A DNA stretch of 47,506 nucleotides from Paenibacillus etheri (GTDB lineage Bacteria; Bacillota; Bacilli; Paenibacillales; Paenibacillaceae), in NCBI RefSeq assembly GCF_001012825.1, contig NZ_LCZJ02000043.1, positions 1 through 47,506 of the forward strand. The letters are read 5' to 3'. Below, piece by piece: positions 17,211-25,164 of this stretch. The notes under the pieces are model-generated. The model was not told where the DNA came from. It worked only from the letters and a program-made list of their open reading frames with translations, and did no database searches. How positions within the stretch are numbered: position 1 is the first letter of the stretch; the number at the start of each line of letters is the position of its first letter. The translations under genes and the position numbers were made by a program.

Positions 17211-17601
17211 CTATAAATGAGAGTTGCTCAAAACCAGTGGAGGCCCCACCACGAACGGGTGACAAGCGAGAAACCGTAAAAATCATTGTGAGCTAATTAA
17301 ATATCGAATTACTTTTTTTGGTAATTAACTCCTACACTTTAAGGGCCCTTTAATTTTTTACTTCATTCCAAATAATTAAATGTAAAATTATTACTTTTTA
17401 AGTTTTTCGATTTCATGTAAGGTTCTATGCATGTCTAGTGCATGTTGTGCAACTAAATGAGCCAATTATTTCATGAGCGCGAGCCCACAGGCCGCCTATA
17501 TGGATGTGATCTTTCAGATGTTGCAAGTCCGTCGTTCTGCTAGGAGCAAGAATCGTGGAAACATAGTGATTATAGAGTGAGTTTGGGGTCGCCCTTGACT
17601 A

Positions 17602-17639
17602 AGGGGGATCGAAATGCTTTAGGGGGATCGAAACGCTTT
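17602..17639 (+). repeat. 19-bp tandem duplication before hisF
   Basis: AGGGGGATCGAAATGCTTT (17602-17620) is repeated head-to-tail as AGGGGGATCGAAACGCTTT (17621-17639), with one difference. It ends 7 bases before the hisF ribosome site AAGGAGG. Its G-rich part could mimic a ribosome-binding site, but no start codon follows it usefully. Confidence 0.75.
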
Positions 17640-17661
17640 TTAATGAAAGGAGGAATATTTA

Positions 17662-18420
17662 ATGTTAGCAAAACGTATCATCCCCTGTCTTGACGTTAAG
17701 GACGGACGGGTAGTCAAAGGCGTTAACTTTGTGAATCTGCGTGATGCTGGAGATCCGGTAGAGCTAGCAGCGCTGTATGACCGTGAGGGTGCAGATGAGC
17801 TTGTGTTTCTCGATATATCGGCTTCTGTAGAAGGTCGTGCGACCATGATTGAGGTTGTGCGGCAGACCGCAGGTGAAATCGCCATTCCTTTTACAGTGGG
17901 TGGAGGGATCTCTACGCCTGACGATATGAAAAGAATTCTTCGTGCAGGTGCAGACAAAATCGGTATTAATACAGCAGCTATCACTAATCCACAGTTAATT
18001 CTGGAGGGTGCCCGCCGTTTTGGCTCTCAATGTATTGTGGTAGCGATAGATGCTAAATATAACGAGGCTTTTGGCGAATGGGAAGTGTACACCCATGGTG
18101 GGCGCAAGCCCACTGGCATCCGAGCTCTAACTTGGGCTAAGGAAGCTGAGAAGCTGGGTGCAGGCGAGATTCTGCTCACTAGTATGGATGCAGATGGCAC
18201 TAAGGATGGCTTCGATTTGAAGCTGACCTCAGCAGTAAGTGACTTGCTTAGTATTCCTGTGATTGCTTCTGGCGGTGCTGGGAAGAAGGAGCATTTTTAC
18301 GATGTATTTACGGAAGGGAAAGCCGATGCGGGACTGGCGGCGACCATTTTTCACTATAAAGAGATTGCTATTAACAACTTAAAGGCAGACTTGAAGCAAA
18401 AAGGGGTAGAAATCCGATGA
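17662..18420 (+). CDS. hisF: Imidazole glycerol phosphate synthase, cyclase subunit HisF
   Basis: A 252-aa (beta/alpha)8 barrel that joins HisH-derived ammonia to PRFAR, giving IGP and AICAR. Catalytic Asp11 is in [19 protein letters not shown] and the second Asp in [15 protein letters not shown]. Phosphate loops are [10 protein letters not shown] and [20 protein letters not shown] precedes ATG. Its TGA overlaps the hisIE ATG (ATGA), so the two are coupled. It lies 830 bp from hisA, unlike the tight hisA-hisF spacing usual in Bacillus. Confidence 0.97.
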   Translation: MLAKRIIPCLDVKDGRVVKGVNFVNLRDAGDPVELAALYDREGADELVFLDISASVEGRATMIEVVRQTAGEIAIPFTVGGGISTPDDMKRILRAGADKIGINTAAITNPQLILEGARRFGSQCIVVAIDAKYNEAFGEWEVYTHGGRKPTGIRALTWAKEAEKLGAGEILLTSMDADGTKDGFDLKLTSAVSDLLSIPVIASGGAGKKEHFYDVFTEGKADAGLAATIFHYKEIAINNLKADLKQKGVEIR

Positions 18421-19133
18421 GCGAAACTCAAAATAATACAACAATAAGCCAAGAGGAAGCGCTGGCCGGCATTCGTTGGAATGAAGCAGGTTTGGTGCCT
18501 ACCGTTGTGCAGGATGCTAACACACTGGAAGTTTTGATGGTTGCGTATATGAATTCGGAATCATTACAGCTCTCCCTGGAAAGTGGCCAGACCTGGTTCT
18601 GGAGCCGCTCACGCAGTGAGCTTTGGCACAAAGGTGGAACCTCAGGCAACACACAAGCGATTACCTCCATATCCTATGATTGCGATAGTGATACGCTGCT
18701 CGTGAAGGTTGTCCCTGAAGGGCCAGCTTGCCATACTGGAGCAACATCGTGCTTTTTCCGCGAGATTCCTTTGAATAACCAAACCACGGAAGCTCAGAAA
18801 TCTGTGGCTACTAGCCTAACGGATGGCGAGCGTTTTGCTGTTCTTGGTGAGCTGGAGCGCGTGATTGCTGAGCGGGAGGTAGAGCGTCCGGAAGGCGCGT
18901 ATACAACGTATTTGTTCGATAAAGGTGTCGATAAGATTCTTAAGAAGGTAGGCGAAGAAGCCTCCGAAACGATTATTGCCGCCAAAAATAAAGACAATGC
19001 CGAGCTGCGTCTTGAAGTTAGTGATCTGATTTACCACTTACTAGTACTGCTACAGGAGCGCAAGCTTCCGCTTGATGAGATCATGGAAGAATTGAGTACC
19101 CGCCACGAGCGCCCACGCCGGGACCAGTACTAG
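18417..19133 (+). CDS. hisIE: Bifunctional phosphoribosyl-AMP cyclohydrolase / phosphoribosyl-ATP pyrophosphatase
   Basis: A 238-aa fusion carrying steps 2 and 3 of histidine synthesis. The HisI half (about 15-125) has [19 protein letters not shown], the metal site DCDSDTLL and [10 protein letters not shown] with its conserved cysteines. The HisE half (about 140-238) has the helical [15 protein letters not shown] and [13 protein letters not shown] motifs of the MazG-like pyrophosphatase fold. It overlaps hisF by 4 bases and is followed 16 bases later by hisJ. Confidence 0.95.
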   Translation: MSETQNNTTISQEEALAGIRWNEAGLVPTVVQDANTLEVLMVAYMNSESLQLSLESGQTWFWSRSRSELWHKGGTSGNTQAITSISYDCDSDTLLVKVVPEGPACHTGATSCFFREIPLNNQTTEAQKSVATSLTDGERFAVLGELERVIAEREVERPEGAYTTYLFDKGVDKILKKVGEEASETIIAAKNKDNAELRLEVSDLIYHLLVLLQERKLPLDEIMEELSTRHERPRRDQY

Positions 19134-19149
19134 GGAGGGGGACTGACGG

Positions 19150-19977
19150 ATGCATATCGATTACCACACGCATCATGAGCGCTGCGGTCATGCCGTGGGC
19201 AAGCTTGAGGAGTATGTGCAGCGTGGGATAGCGCTTGGACTTCAGCAGTTAGGTTTATCGGACCACTTACCGCTCATCCATGTCGATCCCGCCAACTATT
19301 ACCCTGAAATGGCTATGCCTATGGCTGATCTGCCTCGTTATGTGGAGGAATGCCTGACGCTGAAGGAGCGCTATCGTGGAGTCATAGATCTGCGGGTGGG
19401 GCTGGAAGCGGATTATATTGAAGGCTACGAGGATCAAATTCGTGAGATTTTATCTCCTTACCCATGGGATTATCTGATAGGCTCTGTGCATTTTCTTGGG
19501 GAGTGGGATATCACAGATTATCGACAGGTTGATGGCTGGGAAGGCAAGGATGAACTAGAGGTATACCGCCTTTATTATGATGCTGTAAAGAAGTCGGCGT
19601 TATCAGGATTATATGATATTATAGGACATATGGATGTTATTAAACGGTTCGGCTATGGTCCTCAGACACCAGAAGGTAAAGCAGAGGTGAGAACGCTAGA
19701 GCTGGAAACCTTAAAGGTTATAGCGGATAGCGGAATTGCTATGGAGCTGAATGCTTCAGGACTTACCAAGCCATGTGCTGAGATGTTCCCGGCGGAACAT
19801 CTGCTACAGGAGGCTTTTAAGCTTGGTATACCGCTTACGCTCGGCTCGGATGCACATGACCCTGCCAAGCTTGGTGACGGCTTGCAAGAGGCACGTAGCA
19901 TGCTTTGGCACACAGGCTTCCGTGAGCTGGCTGTATTTGAGGGACGCCGTCGTACCACTGTTCCGTTCAAACTATAA
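19150..19977 (+). CDS. hisJ: Histidinol-phosphatase, PHP family
   Basis: A 275-aa PHP-fold metal phosphatase that converts histidinol phosphate to histidinol. The N-terminal metal motif is H6-T-H8 in DYHTHHERCGH, a second His is in LGLSDHLPL, a third in GSVHFLG, a fourth in DIIGHMDVIKRFG, and GSDAHDP closes the site. The family length (~270 aa) fits. Position directly after hisIE supports the assignment and supplies the phosphatase that monofunctional HisB lacks. The ribosome site is GGGAGGGGG. Confidence 0.93.
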   Translation: MHIDYHTHHERCGHAVGKLEEYVQRGIALGLQQLGLSDHLPLIHVDPANYYPEMAMPMADLPRYVEECLTLKERYRGVIDLRVGLEADYIEGYEDQIREILSPYPWDYLIGSVHFLGEWDITDYRQVDGWEGKDELEVYRLYYDAVKKSALSGLYDIIGHMDVIKRFGYGPQTPEGKAEVRTLELETLKVIADSGIAMELNASGLTKPCAEMFPAEHLLQEAFKLGIPLTLGSDAHDPAKLGDGLQEARSMLWHTGFRELAVFEGRRRTTVPFKL

Positions 19978-20000
19978 TTTATAATCCGCAGGAGGGTATT

Positions 20001-20951
20001 ATGCATCATCAACAATTACGTATTTTTTCCGGTTCGTCGAATCCAAACCTGGCGGCAGATATTGCAGAGCGACTTGGTGTTGAATTGGGGCAGATTAAAC
20101 TGACCCGTTTCATGAGCGGCGAGATTTACGTGCATTACGAAGAGAGCATCCGGAACTGCGACGTATTTTTGGTGCAATCCCTATCCCATCCCATTAATGA
20201 GATGTTCGTGGAACTGCTCGTGATGATAGATGCTGCTAAACGGGCATCGGCACGTACAGTTAACATTATTGTACCGTATTATGGATACGCTCGACAGGAA
20301 CGTAAGTCTGCACCTCGTGAACCGATCTCGGCTAAGATGGTAGCTGATGTACTTACGACCGCGGGCGCAACCCGTGTGATTACTATCGATTTGCATGCAG
20401 CGGCAATTCAAGGCTTTTTCAACATTCCGGTTGATCATCTGACTGCACTCGATTTAATCAGCAGCCATTTGAAGGCCAAGGCTATGTCTGATTTGGTCAT
20501 TGTCTCACCGGATGCCGGACGTGCGTCTATGGCTGAGAAGCTGGCGAATAAGCTGGATTCACCTTTTGCCATTATGATTAAGAAGCGTCCAGCCCATAAT
20601 GAATCGGTAATCACTCATGTCATTGGTGATGTCGAGGGACGTACACCGATTATTATCGAAGATCTGATTGATACAGGAACTACCATAGTGAATGTGGTAG
20701 AGGGTCTGAAAGAGAGAGGTGCGAAGGACAGTATCGTCTGTGCTACGCACGGATTGTTCTCAGGACCTGCGCTACAGCGGCTTGACCATCCCTCTGTTCA
20801 GGAAGTGGTCATTACGGATTCTATCGCGCTTCCAGATGATCATTCAAGTCGGTTTACGGTCTTATCGGTTGCACCGATGCTTGCACAAGCTACACGTATT
20901 ATTCTTGAGGGCGGTTCGATCGATAAGCTTTTCAGAGACGCGGGAATTTAA
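20001..20951 (+). CDS. prs: Ribose-phosphate pyrophosphokinase (second-type PRPP synthetase)
   Basis: A 316-aa PRPP synthetase that makes PRPP, the co-substrate of HisG. Family features are RFMSGEIYVHYEESIRNCDVFLVQS at the N-terminus, YYGYARQERKSAPREPISAK, IDLHAAAIQGFF, the flexible-loop basic residues in IKKRPAHNES, and the PRPP loop EDLIDTGTTI. Several otherwise invariant positions deviate from housekeeping Prs: DTGTT replaces DTAGT and HAAAIQ replaces HAGQIQ. It is probably an operon-dedicated paralog; the usual prs adjoins glmU in Bacillales. AGGAGGG precedes the ATG. The stop codon lies inside the following terminator. Confidence 0.88.
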   Translation: MHHQQLRIFSGSSNPNLAADIAERLGVELGQIKLTRFMSGEIYVHYEESIRNCDVFLVQSLSHPINEMFVELLVMIDAAKRASARTVNIIVPYYGYARQERKSAPREPISAKMVADVLTTAGATRVITIDLHAAAIQGFFNIPVDHLTALDLISSHLKAKAMSDLVIVSPDAGRASMAEKLANKLDSPFAIMIKKRPAHNESVITHVIGDVEGRTPIIIEDLIDTGTTIVNVVEGLKERGAKDSIVCATHGLFSGPALQRLDHPSVQEVVITDSIALPDDHSSRFTVLSVAPMLAQATRIILEGGSIDKLFRDAGI

Positions 20952-20966
20952 TTCCCCGTCTTTTTT
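20936..20966 (+). terminator. Terminator of the histidine operon
   Basis: Arms AGACGCGGGAATT and AATTCCCCGTCT pair with one mismatch, followed by six T. The prs stop codon (20949-20951) is at the top of the hairpin. Confidence 0.85.
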
Positions 20967-21016
20967 ATTTTTACGTGAAAAAGTTGCTGTTTATGGAGTG
21001 GTAGAGTCTTTCTCAA

Positions 21017-21165
21017 CTTGAGAATCTCGCAGTCACATGTGGTATACTGTGTGAAGATAGCCGCACCCATAAAGGGAACGGAATAGCGATTAAGTTTGGA
21101 GCTCCGGTATACCCCATTGGGCGCCGCCCTCCTATTTTTTCGTTAATATAAAGGAAGCTTCTTAT
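21017..21165 (+). promoter_or_regulatory. Candidate promoter and structured leader before the TPR gene
   Basis: TGTGGTATACT resembles an extended -10; TTGAGA lies about 19 bp upstream. The ~130 bases after it can fold: CCG-CA-CCC-ATAAA-GGG-AA-CGG is one symmetric hairpin, and GGAG..CTCC encloses inner CCC-ATT-GGG pairing and is followed by TATTTTTT. The last element could be an attenuator or the end of a small RNA. No known RNA family was recognised. Confidence 0.3.
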
Positions 21166-21184
21166 AAGGGGGTGCCTTGCTTCC

Positions 21185-22921
21185 ATGATGGAGAGAACTT
21201 CAGAGTATGAGGAGAATGGTAATGTTATTCCTGTCACTCTGAATGCCAATTTTTTCTTTGAAAGAGCCGTTCGGTCCTTGGATCGCTTTCAATATGATAA
21301 GGCATTAAAGAATTTTCGCAAAGCTGTAGAGTACGAACCGGAGAACCCGGTAAATCATTGCAACGTAGCAGGCGTATTATCAGAGATGGGGAATTATGAG
21401 GCGTCTAACGACATTTTGACCCATGTGCTGGAGAATATTGATCCTGGAATGACGGAATGTTATTTCTATATGGCTAACAACTTTGCCAATATGGAAAGCT
21501 ATGAGGAGGCAGAACGCTCACTCGTTACTTATCTCGAAGAAGATGTGAACGGTGAGTTTCTGGCCGAATCGGAAGAATTGATGGAACTTCTGCAATATGA
21601 GCTGGATCGTCCTGCTCCGCTTATCCGGATTAGAAGCCGGGAAGGGGTAATAGAGCATGAGCGGGCTCGAGCGCTGTTGGAAGAAGGCAAGTTTACACAA
21701 GCTGTTACTTTGCTTGAAGAGATTGTGAGCAATACGCCAGACTTCTTGGCGGCGCATAACAACCTAGCCCTTGCGTATTTTTATATGGGTCGTTTTACCA
21801 AAGCCAAAGAATGTATTATGCGGGTGCTTGAACAGGACTCTGGGAATTTGCACGCACTTTGTAACTTGGCAATCTTTCTGCAGTATGAAGGTGACCGCGA
21901 GCAACTGGCTGGATTATTACGTCTGCTAGAGACGACAATTCCTTTTCACCAGGAGCATTTGTTCAAAATGGCCACAACCATGGGAATTCTGGGACGGCAT
22001 AGAACCGCCTATGGTCATTTTCGGCGCCTGCTAAAGGATGAAGAAGTCGGCGGTGACGCCAGTCTGTACCATTATTGTGCGGCAGCAGCTAGCAATAGTG
22101 GTCTGTACACAGAAGCTCAGCGTTGTTGGCAAAAAGCCGCTAAGCTGGATCCGGAATCGGCTGTGCCGAGATTTTTTCTGGCCCAACTGCAGCAAGCGCA
22201 GGGAGAAGGCAAGGCGTTGTCTCCAATCAGCTACAACTATCAGCTCCCATTTCAAGAGCAGCTGAAGCTGTGGAAAGACAATAAAGGAAGCTTTGCCGAA
22301 GAGGTGCGGAACAATCCGTTGCTTCGATCCTCCTTCTTCTGGGCGCTTCGCTACGGCGATGCCAATACGAAGCTTCAGGTTACGGAAGCTCTGCGGTGGA
22401 TCGAAGATGAAGAAATGTCTGAGATTCTGCAAGGACTTCTGAAGCAACAGCCTTTGCAGGAAGAAAAGCTTCAAGAAGCTGCACTTCTCAGTCTGCAACG
22501 ATTGATTGGTAGTGTTCCGGAGGAAAATGTACTTCAGGAAGCCAAAGAAACTTCAACTGCGCGTCTGAAGGGATTGCCCGAATGGAGAGAAGATTGGCAA
22601 AAAGTCATTGACCAGACAGTAAGTATGATGGACCGGAGATTTGATGCCGTCCAGAAAAAAGATGCTGAATTACTCTGGAAGCAATTCGTGAGTAGCATAT
22701 ATCCAGATGTTCCTTTTATCCGTCAAACGGAGGGCTGGTGTGCTGCCTTAGAATATCTGATCGCAAAGATGCATAACCTTCCAGTCACCTACCGTGAGGT
22801 AGCCCAGCGCTATGACGTTTCCGTGTCGATGGTCAGTCGTTATGCTCGGCGTATCGATGATGAATGCAGTCTTCAGGGAAGTGTGAGCGACAGTCTTCCC
22901 CCGTTTACCGAAAATATCTAA
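21185..22921 (+). CDS. Tetratricopeptide-repeat protein with C-terminal HTH-like segment (YvcD position)
   Basis: A 578-aa cytoplasmic protein with tetratricopeptide repeats in two blocks: about 22-120 (FERAVRSLDRFQYDKALKNF and following) and about 155-340. TPRs mediate protein-protein contacts. The C-terminus (about 525-560) contains LPVTYREVAQRYDVSVSMVS, which has helix-turn-helix spacing, preceded by an acidic helical linker. B. subtilis has a shorter TPR protein, YvcD, at the same place between the his operon and trxB. Two adjacent ATGs (21185, 21188) follow AAGGGGG. Function is unknown. Confidence 0.8.
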   Translation: MMERTSEYEENGNVIPVTLNANFFFERAVRSLDRFQYDKALKNFRKAVEYEPENPVNHCNVAGVLSEMGNYEASNDILTHVLENIDPGMTECYFYMANNFANMESYEEAERSLVTYLEEDVNGEFLAESEELMELLQYELDRPAPLIRIRSREGVIEHERARALLEEGKFTQAVTLLEEIVSNTPDFLAAHNNLALAYFYMGRFTKAKECIMRVLEQDSGNLHALCNLAIFLQYEGDREQLAGLLRLLETTIPFHQEHLFKMATTMGILGRHRTAYGHFRRLLKDEEVGGDASLYHYCAAAASNSGLYTEAQRCWQKAAKLDPESAVPRFFLAQLQQAQGEGKALSPISYNYQLPFQEQLKLWKDNKGSFAEEVRNNPLLRSSFFWALRYGDANTKLQVTEALRWIEDEEMSEILQGLLKQQPLQEEKLQEAALLSLQRLIGSVPEENVLQEAKETSTARLKGLPEWREDWQKVIDQTVSMMDRRFDAVQKKDAELLWKQFVSSIYPDVPFIRQTEGWCAALEYLIAKMHNLPVTYREVAQRYDVSVSMVSRYARRIDDECSLQGSVSDSLPPFTENI

Positions 22922-22943
22922 ATTGTTGATACAGTATTTCGTA

Positions 22944-22980
22944 GAAACGGAGCCTTCTTTCTAATGAGGGTCCCGTTTTC
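22944..22980 (+). terminator. Probable terminator after the TPR gene
   Basis: GAAACGGAGCC pairs imperfectly with GGGTCCCGTTTTC around a 13-base loop. The T-run is short. Confidence 0.55.
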
Positions 22981-23052
22981 TTCAAAATAAAAGAAATTTA
23001 AGTTTTACACCTTTACTTTATGTCTAAACCCTATTGTGAGGAGGCCACTGTT

Positions 23053-24006
23053 ATGTACAAAACGATTGTAATCGGAACAGGCCCGGCCGGGCTTACTGCT
23101 GCTATTTATTTGGCACGTGCCAACCTTAACCCACTTGTAATTGAAGGTATGCAGCCAGGTGGACAACTGACAACGACAACGGAAGTGGAGAACTTCCCAG
23201 GTTTTCCTGAAGGGATTCTCGGACCGGATTTAATGGACAACATGCGTAAGCAGGCTGAACGTTTCGGCGCTGAATTCAAGAATGGTTGGGTGGATTCAGT
23301 GGATTTTTCACAGCGTCCATTCAAAGTGACAGTAGATGGATTGGGTGTATTAGAGGCAGAGTCGGTGATTATCTCTACCGGTGCTTCTGCCAGATATTTA
23401 GGAATACCAGGTGAGCAGGAGAATGTGGGCCGTGGGGTCAGCACTTGTGCTACTTGTGATGGCTTCTTTTTCCGGAACAAGAAGATTATCGTGGTCGGTG
23501 GTGGAGACTCCGCGATGGAGGAAGCCAGCTTCTTAACAAGGTTTGCTTCCAGTGTAACCGTGGTTCATCGTCGGGATGAGCTCAGAGCTTCGAAGATTAT
23601 GCAGGATCGCGCACGTGACAATAGTAAGGTAGCATGGGCACTTAATCGTACACCGCTTGAGGTTACAACCAGCGAGTCTGGAGTTAAAGGGCTGACGGTT
23701 CGCAACAATGAGACGGGGCTTGAAGAACTCATTGAAGCGGACGGAGTGTTTGTCGCTATCGGCCATACGCCGAATACCGGATTCATGGGAGGTCAGATTA
23801 CGACGGATACCAATGGTTATATCGTGGTTAATCCAGGTACTACTGAAACGAACATTCCGGGAGTATTCGCTTGTGGCGACGTACAGGATACCCGTTACCG
23901 TCAAGCGATTTCTGCAGCAGGGACTGGCTGCATGGCAGCAATGGATGCAGAGAAATACCTTGAAGGCTCAATGGTGCATGACTGGAGCGAAACATTAGAT
24001 AGTTAA
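23053..24006 (+). CDS. trxB: Thioredoxin reductase
   Basis: A 317-aa NADPH-dependent flavoenzyme that reduces thioredoxin in the cytoplasm. The FAD motif is GTGPAG (8-13), the redox-active disulphide is Cys132-Ala-Thr-Cys135-Asp, the NADPH site is [12 protein letters not shown] with HRRDELRA, and the C-terminal FAD segment is [10 protein letters not shown]. Length is typical. ATG 23053 is used because GAGGAGG lies just upstream; an in-frame ATG at 23020 would add 11 unrelated residues. The synteny matches the yvcD-trxB-yvcI order, but yvcI is absent here. Confidence 0.97.
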   Translation: MYKTIVIGTGPAGLTAAIYLARANLNPLVIEGMQPGGQLTTTTEVENFPGFPEGILGPDLMDNMRKQAERFGAEFKNGWVDSVDFSQRPFKVTVDGLGVLEAESVIISTGASARYLGIPGEQENVGRGVSTCATCDGFFFRNKKIIVVGGGDSAMEEASFLTRFASSVTVVHRRDELRASKIMQDRARDNSKVAWALNRTPLEVTTSESGVKGLTVRNNETGLEELIEADGVFVAIGHTPNTGFMGGQITTDTNGYIVVNPGTTETNIPGVFACGDVQDTRYRQAISAAGTGCMAAMDAEKYLEGSMVHDWSETLDS

Positions 24007-24031
24007 TTTTGCGAGAAATCGTAGTCCAATG

Positions 24032-24078
24032 ACAAATAAGCAGGCAATCCTTTCTCTAAAGATTGCCTGCTTATTTGT
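24032..24078 (+). terminator. Terminator after trxB
   Basis: A perfect 18-bp stem (ACAAATAAGCAGGCAATC with its complement) and an 11-base loop. The T-rich arm serves as the U-tract; it could also act on the opposite strand. Confidence 0.85.
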
Positions 24079-24165
24079 TAATAAACGCTAAGCTTCACAG
24101 AGTTTGTGAAACTTTACACATAAACAGTTCGTAAAACATTCCATGAAATCAAGGGAGTGATGAGG

Positions 24166-24954
24166 ATGGATACTATGGATTGGATCAAACAAAGTAAAAG
24201 TTTTAATAAGGCTGCGGATTACTACGATGTGTTTAGACCGAGTTATCCATCGGAGGTAATTGATTGTGTTGAAGCTAATACCTCTCTCCACGCAGCTTCA
24301 AAAATACTAGAAATCGGAGCGGGTAGCGGAAAAGCTACGGAATTATTTTTGAATCGGGGATATGAACTCTTGTGTGTAGAACCAGGGCCGCAATTGGCCG
24401 AAATTGGCGTGCAGAAGCATAAACATAACAAGGTGCAGTATGTGGTCACTCGATTTGAAGATTGGGAAGAGCCCCGAAAAGGGAATGATTTGGTGTTCTC
24501 TGCTCAAGCCTTTCACTGGGTTCCACAACCTGAGGGATATAAGAAATGTGCTGAAGTGCTTCAGCCAAACGGGCATTTGGCTCTTTTTTGGAATTTCTAT
24601 TTATGCGGAGAGAGTAAGTTGGATAAAGAGATTGCTGAGCTTTGCAAACAATATCATGCCTTTACCATTTCCAGCAAAGAAGAGATAGATGAGAGAATAA
24701 ATAGGACTTCAGCTGAGATTTCGAATAGCGGATATTTTGAGGCGCCATCCACTTATCAATTTCCGTGGTCCCATCAAGAGGATGTCGATAGTTTCATTGG
24801 CTTCTTAAACACTACGAGTTCTTTTCTGGTTCTTTCGGAATCAGAGCAAAACAAATTTATTGCTGAGTTAAAGCTGCTTTTTTCCACCAATGGTGGGGTT
24901 GTGTCCAGATATTATATATGTTGTTTATTTATTACCTCTCGGAAGTTAAAATAA
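24166..24954 (+). CDS. Class I SAM-dependent methyltransferase
   Basis: A 262-aa Rossmann-fold methyltransferase. SAM motif I is ILEIGAGSGKATE (47-59), motif II is LLCVEPGPQLAEIG, and the post-II DLVFSAQAFHWVP matches the UbiE/Methyltransf_11 type. The N-terminal SFNKAADYYDVFRPSYP is typical of an uncharacterised Gram-positive subgroup. Substrate unknown. ATG 24166 is preferred over GTG 24157 and ATG 24160 because AAGGGAG ends 8 bases before it. It stands alone between two terminator/promoter regions and is not part of the B. subtilis synteny block. Confidence 0.85.
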   Translation: MDTMDWIKQSKSFNKAADYYDVFRPSYPSEVIDCVEANTSLHAASKILEIGAGSGKATELFLNRGYELLCVEPGPQLAEIGVQKHKHNKVQYVVTRFEDWEEPRKGNDLVFSAQAFHWVPQPEGYKKCAEVLQPNGHLALFWNFYLCGESKLDKEIAELCKQYHAFTISSKEEIDERINRTSAEISNSGYFEAPSTYQFPWSHQEDVDSFIGFLNTTSSFLVLSESEQNKFIAELKLLFSTNGGVVSRYYICCLFITSRKLK

Positions 24955-24980
24955 CTGTAACAATGTCCTTAGAAAAAGAC

Positions 24981-25030
24981 TTGCGCATTTTAAAAATACG
25001 ATTACAATAAACATAATGTTAACGTGAACA
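24981..25030 (+). promoter_or_regulatory. uxaC promoter with LacI-type operator
   Basis: TTGCGC (24981-24986), 16-bp spacer and TACAAT (25003-25008) form a sigma-A-like promoter. TGTTAACGTGAACA (25017-25030) is a near-perfect palindrome at the expected start site. It fits a LacI-family operator, and with flanks it also fits the CcpA cre consensus with one mismatch. A related half, TTCACGTTAAACA, lies at 25109-25121. Confidence 0.55.
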
Positions 25031-25164
25031 TTTTTCTGTCGAACTGTATCATATTTATTGATAATAAGTTTAAAATTGATTTTGAGAAATTAGCTGTTAA
25101 ACCAAATATTCACGTTAAACAAATGTAACTCCCATTATGATCATAAAGGAGAGCAGCAAACCTC

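Larger units (their letters stand above)
16832..17661. other. 830-bp gap inside the his operon
   Basis: No credible gene. The left part (16912-17210) holds the palindrome array. The middle (about 17290-17460) is very AT-rich with no recognised feature. The right part holds a 5-bp inverted repeat CCCTT-GACT-AAGGG (17592-17605) and a 19-bp tandem repeat directly before hisF. No terminator or clear promoter was identified, so it is uncertain whether hisA and hisF are co-transcribed. Confidence 0.7.

Noticed and set aside
17105-17296. 63-aa ORF in the hisA-hisF gap
   Set aside because: It runs through two palindrome copies, has no ribosome site and no protein-like composition.
22998-23025. Third full copy of the two-hairpin repeat before trxB
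   Set aside because: Only the loop and a short flank match; the second hairpin is absent, so it is at most a remnant.
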